A stretch of 64,000 nt of DNA, taken from assembly GCA_029964075.1 (NCBI GenBank), contig CM057147.1:18125513-18189512 (forward strand), read 5' to 3'. How positions within the stretch are numbered: the first letter of the stretch is position 1; the number at the start of each line of letters is the position of its first letter. Position numbers and translations under genes: made by a program. Below, one piece after another: positions 21,046 to 33,000 of the stretch. Source of the stretch: Patiria pectinifera (taxonomy: Eukaryota > Echinodermata > Asteroidea > Valvatida > Asterinidae). Below the pieces are notes generated by a model that saw nothing but the letters and a program-made list of their open reading frames with translations, was not told the DNA's origin and ran no database searches.

Positions 21046-23587
21046 CAGTGTACTTGGAATGGACGTCCATAGACAAATCTGGCAAACAATCAGAAGCACC
21101 AGATTCGCGCTCATGTCGCATGCATTCTTAAATACAAGGCCCGCATGCATTTTGGTAACCCAATTGGTTACGTGCGTACTACCTGAGCGCGACTCGCGCA
21201 AGCCTAGTGCCACCGCAGAAAATGTATGTCGCCGGACTAGTCAGCAACGTTGAGACTTTGTGTTCGAAGGTTTATGAGTTACAAGCCAAGCATTTTTCCC
21301 ATGGATATGATCAGTTGTGAATCAGGCTGTCTTTTTAACAAATGTCAAAACTGTGACAGATACGCATGCTGAGTTATTCACAAATTACAAGTACTTAATT
21401 TTACAACAAACATTCATTACGTTACTCACATTTACATCTATTGTAGTATAATAGAAAGCTCGCTTTGATCAGAATGTTTGATCAAGGCCCAGACTCATGG
21501 AACTGCTAAGCAGAAGTGACTTCTGCTTAGCAAATTCCTGAGCCAAAATCAATTTAGAATCAAACACAGGTAATCTTGTACCGAATACTCGAAAATTCAA
21601 TCATCACCAAATATTCAATCATCCACCGGATATCCATGTGCTTTTTTTTTTCCCGATATGAATTCTCAAAGAAAAATGTGAGCAGGTCTCGAAAAGATAA
21701 AGTGAAATGCCCCGTGACCTCATTTTTATCGTATAAGGTTGCATATTTCAAATCTTATATTCAAAATCCGCTAGTCAGCTACATGTACACCAAAAACATA
21801 TATTGATACATGCATGATGTCCTTAATATTTATACAGTTCACCGTTCACGTATATCCTGATCAGTGGCCTATTTAATTCCCGATCGATGCACGCAAATTT
21901 CAACCAGGTCGTGCAATTTCTGAGTGGTGCATGCCGTTTTGGCTTGTGCATGTAAAACTTTGTCTGGTGTGTTTTGAATATTTGAATATTCGACAGAATC
22001 CACTTTCAATTCATCAGATACTGAATTAGTCATGAATGCACCACCCTTGTGATGTTTTGGCTAGTAACGCTCGTCTGTTTAGCGAACTGTTTCTGTTCTT
22101 AGCAGGGCTTCTCAGCTCTGTTAACCGTAAGTGGAAAAATCCCTGCTTACGGTAGCAGAAAAACCCGCACTTACAGTATTTTTAAAGCATATTTCACGGG
22201 TAAGTGAGAAATTTTGGCTTTTTCGCATGTTTTGAACTAAGGATTCGCTGCTTACAAAGTTAGCGCAGAAATTCTCTGCTGGCGCTGTTAGCACATAATG
22301 GTGATCGTAAGCGCGGAATTCTATGGTTACTATAGCAATGAAAATCGGCCCAGAGCTCCATCAAAATTGGCCAACACATACTGTCACTACACAGAACAAC
22401 TTCAGCAACACATTGAAAATCGGTTTAGAAATGAAATGGAAATAAAGTGCATGTACTGTGGAATTTTTTAAGTGACCAAAAAAGCTGAAAGTACCTCGGG
22501 TGCACATCGGCACTTATAATGGAGCTGATTGCTAAAATGCGATTGCACCTATGTACATAATTACCGCCCGACGAATAAAATCCTTGTTTACCCTAGATTT
22601 GGATAGAAAGAAAACTTGAATCTAGATCCAACTTTTTAGATACGGCTAAACACTCAATAACAAGTGATTGTTTTATACATATTACGATATATCAATTGTC
22701 ACAATAGCATATTGTATATATACAAAAGGTTAAAATAATATAAAATGGGGATGTCTATTTGCCAGGCATGTCATTGTCCAGTTTTCTCCTCATAAATTCA
22801 ATAATTGCAATTTAGAAGACCAGGGACAACTTTCACACGGCTGCAATGCAAATAAAAAGGTACCTAGCTAATTTATCTTATCGCAAATCTGCAGGTAACC
22901 AGTGAATCTGATAGTAACTGCATGACATCTTGACTGGTAACCTAGTTGTGCTAAGCAGACATGTTCTTGGCTTAGCAGATTCCTACTCTTAGTAGCCCCG
23001 GAAAAATACGCCCCCGATATTAAAAGTTTGCATTTTTGTATTTTTTTTACTCTGCAAACGTGACCGACAAATCTTCACAATTTTAAAAAATTACCTATCA
23101 AAATACAACTTTCACTCTTTATTTTAGAAATTTTACGACCATCAATCCTTATTTCTTAATTGATTTTTGAACGCTAAAATTTTATTTACTTTCAAATTCA
23201 GAAATGTATAAGGTTAATTTTTTCACCTTTTCTGACAGCCTGGCAAATAAACAACCAGAAAAATATCAGTCCACAATTGGTCTCACTCAGTACTAACTTC
23301 ACTACTTACAAACCAAAGGAAAACAATTTCTCTTGAATCGTTACGTTTGCACAACACTCTAGGTTGAAGGGTCAGACATACTGGTACTACAGAATAAAAG
23401 GCAGCATAGTGATATGGACTCCACGTGCAAACAAGAGAGGGCGCTCTTTCAACAAGTACCATTATCCTGTGGGAAGGACACTTGCGCTTAGTTGGTTACC
23501 ATTTGCTATCTTTAACAATATACTAAGGAAGGGTGGTTTGAATTGGTTCCCTGGTTCCCAACTTCTTTGTTATTGTTGCTGAATAAT

Positions 23588-23702
23588 TATGGAGGTGGGA
23601 AGCGGTTATGAAGGTGGGAACCAGTTATGAAGGTGGGAACCAGTTATGGAGGCAGGAGCCAGCTGTGGAGGCGGGAACCAGCTATGGAGGCGGGAACCAG
23701 TG
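23588..23702 (+). repeat. 18-bp minisatellite, six units
   Basis: Unit GAAGGTGGGAACCAGTTATG with later units GGAGGCGGGAACCAGCTATG; purine-rich. Confidence 0.9.
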
Positions 23703-24072
23703 GAAATGATGTGTGAACACTAACCAAACAGATTGATTGCATCTGAACCGTATACTTATGCATTATATCCAAGATGGCACCCAAGTGGTCCTTCAAGCCT
23801 CTCTCTGTTTCACCGTTGAGGGGGTACTTGTGCACGCGGAGTCCATTGGGAATCATACTACTCATCCTCGGCAGTCAAACCTGAGGTATGGAATTTATCC
23901 GTTAACAAATTGGAGGGGGGTCGGATATTAAAGAAAGTTTGGTTTGTAATAGAGTAATGCACTTGACTTGTTTTTGTTCCTTATCCTGTGGCTACTTCAC
24001 CCTGCGTCTTTGATCAGCTGACGAGGCGTTGTACTGTCTGCGCTGTGGATGAAGCAGGTGTCGACACACCGA

Positions 24073-27000
24073 CTATTGGATTCCTGGAATCTTTTGCATC
24101 ATCTGGTTAAAGGGAACCAGACTACAGGAAAATGATCGTTTTTCTTGGTTTTTATAGCATTTTCGAACCCAAAACCTCAAAAAAGTCAGTGTAACTATTT
24201 TTGCTATAGATTTCCAACCCCCCAATTCCATCCATTTCTGAAAATTACAGCAAAAGCAAATGATGTATATTCCCTTTAAGACCAACAAAAAAAGGTTGAA
24301 TATGAAAAGGAAATTAATTATACTGATCAAGAAGCTCATGGCAGAATGAATATAGGAAAATCAAAAAGTTCCAAACGAACCTAGTAATTTCACACTCGTA
24401 CTTCAAGTACGTTCTCAGCCTCAATTTCAGCTTCGACTGTATTTAGTTAGTCCGCATTTTGTTCGGAAAAGTGGGGTCAGGGAACCAGACTACAGGAACA
24501 TGATTGTTTTTCTTGGTTTTTCCCAGCATCTACGAACACAAATCTTCAAACAAGTCAGTGTAACAATATTTGCTATAAAATACTAAACCCCCAAATCCAT
24601 CCACTTCTGAAAATTACAGCAAAAGCAAATGTTGTTTAATATTCCCTTTAACATCTTATAAACTGGGTGCATTTTAACTATTTTGATGTTGAACAAAGAC
24701 ATTGACTAGGAGTGGGGTTCGAACCTGTGACCTTCGGATTGCTGTTCCGGTGTTCTACTGACTGAGCTATCTAGCCCTATGCTAGTTGAGTGCCGGTACG
24801 GTAATCCACAGGTCACGGGTTCAAACCCTGCTCCAATCAGGTTCTTTTTTCAACATTTAAAATTCTTATAAAAGAGTTGCCAAAGTTTGGACTTAAATGG
24901 CTTCTAAGGGATTCTACAGCCAAAGATGTAGGTTTCGTAAATCTCTCCAATATTTTACTTGTTGCTGTTGTTGTTATTTTTAGGCAGTGGATATTTTGCC
25001 GGAGACGGCAAACCTTTAGTAAACGTTAGTTTGCCGGATATGCATAATTTCGGACTTTATTCCCTTTTTAAAAAAATCCTCCAGAGCCACAAAAAAAAAA
25101 AAAAAATGTAATTCATAATAAAAAAATGTTTGGAGACAAAATAAAATAATAAAGAATATTATTCTTATTTATTTGGGGATGGGAAAAACTTTAAAATAAA
25201 ATGAGGATTGGATCGAACCCCGAGTCATCCATGCTTTGCTCAATTTGCTTAACCACTGCACCAAACATGTTACACAACTTTTGGTGGGAATTTAATACAT
25301 GTTATAATTCAGCCCTATCTTAAAGAGTACAGCGCCCTCTGTTGATATGGATTGCCGCCGGCAAACCTTTAGTACATTAGTTTGCCGTCATACCTCCGGC
25401 AAAATATCCACTATCTTATTTTTACCTTAGACAAGTCGGTGCCGGTCAGGGCCTGGACAGCCACTGGCAGAGAGCCCAGCAGCCTGGTGACCTCCGATGT
25501 GGTCCGGTCATCACCCAGGAGGACAACCTCATCAGTCTTGGCCAGTGGGGCGGCAATCTCAGCAGCAATCTAGGATAGAAATGGATTCAGTCGTTAATCT
25601 TTTAATCATGAACGAGAGAAAAACCCAGTGGCCAAATTCAGGACGAATTAGTTGGATAAGGCTGGCTGTCACAGACAAGTGACAATGGTAATACATGTAC
25701 TAAAAATAGTCATGTTTCAAATTTAACTGTAATCAGCCATTTCGTTATTCAGACTCCACTTCCCAACATCAGGATTTTAAGATTTTCTTTTTAGAAAAAC
25801 AGTGTACTATACAACACGTGCCATATAGAAGGTACCATCGAAATACAAGAAAAGTACTTGTTTTCCAATGACTACAAAATTTCAAAACCTCTGGACAACT
25901 TCACGTTTTTTTCAGTTTTTTTTCTCATTCTCCAACTTTTGTGCAGTGAGTATTCCTCTGCGTTCTTTTTAAATGAATGAAATTGGTTTCAGGTAGTAGC
26001 TACGGTTGCAACTTCCTCAAAGACTTGGGCTCACTTATCTCCTGTGTTATCTCAAAGGCAAATTTGGCAAATCTTGAAAGTTTATGCACAGTTGGAATTC
26101 CTTAACCCCAACTCCTTAGGCATTTTTGCTAGGATGCAACCTCAATCCTGCAAAATCCTCCGTTAGTTCTTGAATGTGGTCCTTGGAGGGGTGACCACTG
26201 CCTCAATCCTGCAAAATCCTCCAGCAATCACTGTCGATATGTTGAGGCAGAGCCACTGACATCCTGGAGCAGTGTGGAGGATTTCAAGCAGTGCAGAGGA
26301 TTTCAAGCATAAACAACACAAGGTCCGGCCCAAGACCTTGGCACAGTGCATCCTTCAAAATCAACCACACATTTTTTGCAACAAAGTCTCAATCCTGCAA
26401 AATCCTCCATTTTGCAAAGAGGATTTTGGAGGATTTGGGAAGGTCAGAGTTAATGGCTCATACACAGTGGGACACATTATATCCATCAGACCCAAGTTTT
26501 TGTTTCTGGCAGGCTTGTTCTAGTTAGTATAAGTCTTCTGGGAACCAGACCAAAAATGACCGCCAAGTAAGGAAACAACTGGTAAGAAACCCTGACTTCA
26601 TCATGCATAATGACAATAGTACCTTTGGCAGGGATTCCAGCACCAGACTCATCTTGGCAGCGTCTCCATACTGCTTGTAGGCTGCTGCCTTCATCCTCAT
26701 GCGTTCAGCCTCAGCCTTGCCGATGGCTTCGATAGCTGTGGCCTCAGCATGACCGACTTTCTTGATCTTTTCGGCGTCGCCTCTGGCTGCCAACACGGTC
26801 CGTGTTCTAGTGGATTTAGAAGAAGAGGGGACTATTCAATCAAATGGGAACAGCAAAAATTTTTCGCTTTGGGGTTTTTTTCGGTGGGGGGGGGGCACCG
26901 ATTTTCCACTTCACCAGTTAAAGGTGGAGGAAAATGTATTTCTCTCTTCCAAACTACCCCCTTCAAAAAATGTTTGAACCCAATGCTGTAGCGCTGGGCT

Positions 27001-30000
27001 CTCTTTGGACGCTACGCGCGCTGCTGACGCTGACAACGCAGCACAGCATGCATTTGCACACAACATGATCCTAACATGATCCTAGTATTTCCTTAGTATT
27101 CATGGGCCCAGTACTTTTTTTTGGCCATGGCTGAATGGGAGCATGGACAATGTCATGTGATTTGAGTTCCACCAATCAAATGACGAGGATCTGTATGTCG
27201 GTTATATAAAACCGAATTGACATACATGTATTTCACATTTTGAAACAGAACTCAGCTTTTGGGGAAACACTATGAAGTGTGCAGAAAAAGACAAACAAAA
27301 CACATACAAATTAAATAGTTCCATTAACAATTTCAATAGCACTCCGCACTAATGACGTCAATTTTGCTCCGCGCCGTACGCGCGCATACTCAGACAAACT
27401 TTCGAACAATCACGCGCGCACTGGCCGCACACATTGCATAGAAACGGTGCTGCAAGCGTGCGCGTAATCTTCACGTGAGTAGCTCGTACAGCATGTTTGT
27501 CTGAGATCTGGGTACTTGCTTCTATTCTTAACATAAGTGCCGAGTGCTATTCCATTGTAAACATGTGTAACAAAAATGTCAAGAGCGCCCTCTAGTGAGG
27601 CTACTCTGCCCAATGTCACCTCCGACCCCTCACCTTTCACCATGAGCGATGGTCTCCACCTTGTAGGACTCGGCCTCAGCCGGCCGCTTGATGGTGGCCA
27701 CCAGTTCACGCTCCTTGCGTTCAATCTCTTTCTCCTCGATGTCGATGAGTTTTCTCCGTTCCACGACCTCGATTTCGATTTCCTCACTACGGATCAGCTG
27801 TTTGACCTTGGCGGCCTGAAGCTCATAGGCCAGCTCGGCCTCGGCTTTCTGGATTCAAATTCATCGATACAGGCGATAATGAGATTAAGGAGATCAATTT
27901 GATCAATACATTGATTTATGCGATCAATACAGGCAACCAATTGGCAAATATATTGTTCATCGCTGGGAACAGCATAAGAGATAATGGGCGCTCAAAAGTT
28001 GCTCATATGGATCAATACAATTGAGCATCTGGATTAGAGTGTCTTTCACTAGGAACTGGACAAATTCCATCAAAATCCATCAATCACTGTACGTCCAATA
28101 CAAAACTGTACATGACAAAATGGAATCCACCACTGACGCACTGGTTGACATTCGTGGGCTTGCTACACATGGCTTTTATCACAATAGCAGTAAAGGAAGC
28201 TAGGCAAAATCAATCCGATACCCTTAGCACTGCTTCAGGCCATTAGGCCCAAGTCCATCATACTCCATCAATATTTAGTCACGGCGGGCCTTCTAGCTGG
28301 ACCAAGTCCCCCAAAATCCACCAAAATGGGGAGAATGGATTTTGCTGGAGTTGGGGTGGTTGGATTAAGGTGATTCGTGGGATCAATAACAGTGGTAAAA
28401 GAGATACATATACCTGATCAACAGGATCAATATGGCTGATGAATGAGATCAATGGATCAATATAGGTAAACATATGTCATCAATATTACCAATACCAGAG
28501 AGAGCTATGGGATCAATACATTTAACCACAGGATTAATTGAGTGATCAATGGGATCAATACCAGTTATCAATATGATCAATACAGGCGACTAATTGGATT
28601 ATTTCTGCATGCCCAATACTAATACCGAGTACTCATGCATCATTCACAGGATGCAGCAACGGACAGAAATGCAATATTTACTCCAAGCCTTTACGTTCCA
28701 CTACACCCTAAAAGTCACTTGACCCACCTTGGTGTTCACTTCAGCTTGGAAGCCGGCTTTGCTCATCTGAAACATACGGGCCGAGTCGGCAATCTTGGTG
28801 TCTGCGTCAAACTTGGTGTCCATCATGACCTTCTCGCATTCAGCTTCCTGCAGAACGTCGTGAATAGAGACAAGTGTCAACACTCTCAAACAGTGTCACT
28901 TTTGAAAAGTTGATCATATGTCCAACATTCTAATAAGCCTCTGTACTGATGACGTCGCACTTATGTTTACGTGTGTGCTTTCCTATGGTGCTCAGTGGAC
29001 CGTGGGCCCCCACTGGCTCCATAGGAAAGTGCACATGTAAACAAAGTGTGATGTCATCAGTACAGAGGCTTATTCTTGCCAAGCAAAGTCAGTCTTCAGC
29101 CGATATGGCCCAGCAGGCCCAAGTTTATGTCCGGTTTCTGTGGCATGAAAATATTTCTATTCCCTCTGGATGGGATGCCAGTCCAGCGCAGGTTACTCCC
29201 CAGCTAATGCCGGTGTAGTGTGAATACCCGACTCCATGAAATGTGGACTCATCTTTTAGGATCGTTTTGGAGAGTGACCTGTCACAGTCGGATTTTCATG
29301 TGACACCGGCACCACTATATACTCCTGGGTGGAGAGAGGCAAGTGGGGGTGAAGTGGCTTGCCCAAGGACACAACACATGGCCAGCAGCTGGATTTGAAC
29401 CCCTGACCCTCTGATCAGGAGACACGAACCCTAACCACTAGGCTACACTGCCCCTGATTCTTGCCAAAATTTCATAAAATTGACTTGGGTTCCCGAAGAT
29501 CGGCAGGGTTCCAACACAAGTGTGAAGATGCCTAAACAATGACTATTATAAACTAGAGGTCTTGTCTGTTTGAGAACAGAACATATTTATAGGGTTTTTC
29601 CGCATTATGATTTTTTATGGGTTTGTGCTTTTTTTGACAATGTGCAGTCATGTGAATAATAATTTCGTGTACAAAGTGCATTTAATGTAAACATTTTACT
29701 AGTAGCCAAGAAATATAAAAGTTTAGACATTTATCCAAAATCAGTTGATAACGGCCTCTTGACATCATTTCAACTCTTGCATACTAGCAACATTATCTAC
29801 CTTCCCACCAAGTTAAATGACGATCACACCTACATGTACCCTACTACCCTTACATGTTTTAGTTTTTATTCTCAATCACATTTTGAAGAAGCTATGATGA
29901 CCTCACACATTTTTCACATTTTTGTGCAAACATCTGACCTAACAAACCTATTACAAAAGGATTTTGGATTTAGCATGTTGCGATAATCTTAAAAATTTCA

Positions 30001-33000
30001 GAAATCTATATAAAATCATATGATGACGTCACCATGACGTCACCTCAAGTTTCACCTTCAACACATCTCTATCTATAAACGTACAAAGTTTCAATGCAAT
30101 TAGACGTTTAGTTCCCTAGATAAAGGACTTTGAAAAATACCTGGGGATTGGGAGTTAACCATTTCTTAACCATGCATTTTCAGGATGAAGTTTGGAAGAA
30201 AAAAAAAATTCCCTTGCCGAATGTAGCAAATATACAGAACTGGAGTAACCATTGATACTGAAACTGTCTTTTGAAAAGCTGGGGAAAAAGTAGTAATGAA
30301 AGTGTTGTTTTGACTACACACACGGAACTTTCATCTTCATTTCAGCTGACTTGATGTACAGTATGATAATGAGAAGGAATGAAACTCCTGTATTTCTTTG
30401 GCCTCATTCAGGAAATTATCAGCCCCTCATGAGTTGTCTATGGTTTGTGTACTTGGTAAACCTGAACTTCGCTTTGATTTTCCGGGTTTTGGTTTCCTTT
30501 GTGTTTTTCCTGTTTAATTCATGTGACTGCTATCCTACCTTGTGATATGATTTGTAAAATGTTGGGGGGATTTCGAAAGAATAGAATGAAGCATTGGCTA
30601 CCTTCCACTAAACAAAATCAAGAAATATTGGGGGATTTTAGAGGTTTGAAGTAGCATTTTTATGTAGAGGCAGTTGGAAGATTATTTAGGATTGAGGATG
30701 TAGGGCCACTGACGTTCTTTTCTTTACCAAAAAAAAAAACAGGACAGAATTTCTAGAATATACCTTTAGAAACAGATTTCAGCTGTGTGTACACACACAA
30801 AGCGGTACAAAACTTTGGACATTAAATGAATTCTGTATTGGGATATTTCATTTTCGAGTATAATATATTATGTACAACTGTGGGCATTTTCTGTTTTATT
30901 TAAATACTGTAGCAAAATTGATCGACAGAAAATGTGCTCAGTTGTTTGCAGTGTAACCGTGAACGTCCACTAAACGGCATGCATGAGGAAGCAGGAAACA
31001 GATTTTCTTGCACAGTTTCAAGGTTGAAAGGAATTTACAATTTTTTAAAGTGGACAACAGAAATTTTTTCGAAAACGGATATCAGCGACGTATCCTAGCC
31101 AAAAAGGTAGATTTGGTCAGCTTCACCCTAACTCCCTAGCATGATTTACTAGGAACCATACCCATCCTGGCAAATTCCAACACCATATGGGAAACTGCAC
31201 ACATTATTTCTGACTTGGATTCTGGAGGTGTGCCAACCCAATGTAAAAGACTATTACTGTAGGGGTACTGTACCTATCCTGACAGATTCCAACAAAACAT
31301 GCCGTTGGGGTTTGATGGGTTGAGTTCTGTTTAGGTTAAACAACAACAAACTATGACCTCTTACCCTGATTCCAGCATCCCTGTTGGCCTCAGCGACACC
31401 GATGTCCGCGTCTCTCTTGACCACGGCAGTCTGGGACTTGCCCAGAGAGCCCAGGTACTCCACCTTGTCGTACACGTCCTTGATGGTGAAACTCTCGATC
31501 TCCAGTCCCATGCGGCCCACGTCTGGGGAAGCCACTTCACGTACCAGCTGGGCAAACTGGTCCCGGTCCTGGTAGATGGCCTCCACGGTCAGGGTACCTT
31601 GATTGGAAAGAAGTCGATAAGTTCTGTGGTTCCTTCTCCTTAACCCTAATCCTCCAAAATCCTCTTTGCAAAATGGAGGATGCACTGCGTCCAGGTCTTA
31701 GGCCGGACCTTGTGTTGTTTATGCTCAGCCGTGCACAACTATTGGCCTAGATTGTACTTGAAATCCTCCGCACTGCGGCAAGATGTCACTGGCTCTGCCT
31801 CAACATACTGACAGTGATTGCTGGAGGATTTTGCAGGATTTAGGCAGTGGTCACCCCTCCAAAGGCCACATTCATGAAATAACGGCGGATTTGGCAGGAT
31901 TGAGGATGCAATTTGTGCATGATGAAGGCAGTTGGAGGATGTTGCAGGATTGAGGTTGCATCCTACCAAAAATGCTAAGGGAATTATAAAGGTTAATCTA
32001 TCAACCAAGATGGCGCTTGCCTAGTCCGGCTGGACCCAAAAGGGTTTGTTTAGCCTGTGTTAAAAGTAAAACAGGAAAAGTGGATGGAAATTTGGACTGT
32101 CTGTGACTGTTTAAATAGTAGGGGGGTTGAGGTTTTTAAGCCAAAGATTAGTATAGTTTATTAATGTGCAACCTACCCAAGATTGCCCTGAGGTGACCCT
32201 CCAGCGTCTGCAGCACGACTTCCTTAATCTCTTCGGTCGACCGTCCCAGGAACTGCTCGCAGGCCTGGGCCAGCAACCCTTCCTCCGTCATGACTTTGAC
32301 CTGGGCTACGCCCGTCACCGTCAGGGGCACGCCCATGGAGGTCTCCACGTTCTCGCAGGTAGGATTCAATGTCATGACCTCCAAGGTTATCCTGCATAAT
32401 ATTCAATTCAATTCAAATTGTATTGAATCACAATGAGAATATTTTTTCATTTTCCTATGTTCCTATGTGTAATTCATCAATCATACATAGTACATCAGAC
32501 ATTACATGACAAACATGCAGTTTACTATCACACACAAAAAAAACATTCTTAGTTCTTTTAACCAGTTTGCGTCGGAGGACGTGATAACACGTACTGGCTG
32601 TGTTTATACACCTGGTACACAGCCAAGGCTGACAGGTTTAAACGTCAAGATCGCCTCGGCAAGATTACCATATGCGAAGTTCACTAATTTTCCTCTGTAC
32701 TGACTAAACAAGCCCCCAGATAGCAATTTCATGTCATCAAAGTCAATTTGAGCAGTGAGAAAATACAAGCATTTTCTTAGAAAACACTTAGAATTTTTCA
32801 GTCCACTCTCATAGGGTTTGTACACAGAGTGTTGAGTGAACTTCGTATATGGAAATCTTTCCATTGCCTCGACTCGCCTCCAGGTGACATCTAAACACGC
32901 TAGTCCCTCGTGCCTTTTGTACACAAACACAAAATCTGTAAAGTCTGTGGAGGCGGCCCTTGGCCCTTATTGAACAACTTGCAAAAGCAATCCCTTCTCA

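Larger units (their letters stand above)
14961..24072. other. Intergenic region, NFATC2IP to FLOT2 (convergent)
   Basis: No gene recognised. It contains MITE C, a 190-bp palindrome, a possible TIR element at 16413-16915 (GCGTTCGATTACTACCTCC... / ...GAGTAATCGTAAGC), 32-bp and 18-bp tandem repeats, MITE A and dispersed repeat I. Short CTGCTAAGCAG palindromes occur near 21500 and 22955. The rest is AT-rich single-copy-looking DNA. Confidence 0.6.
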
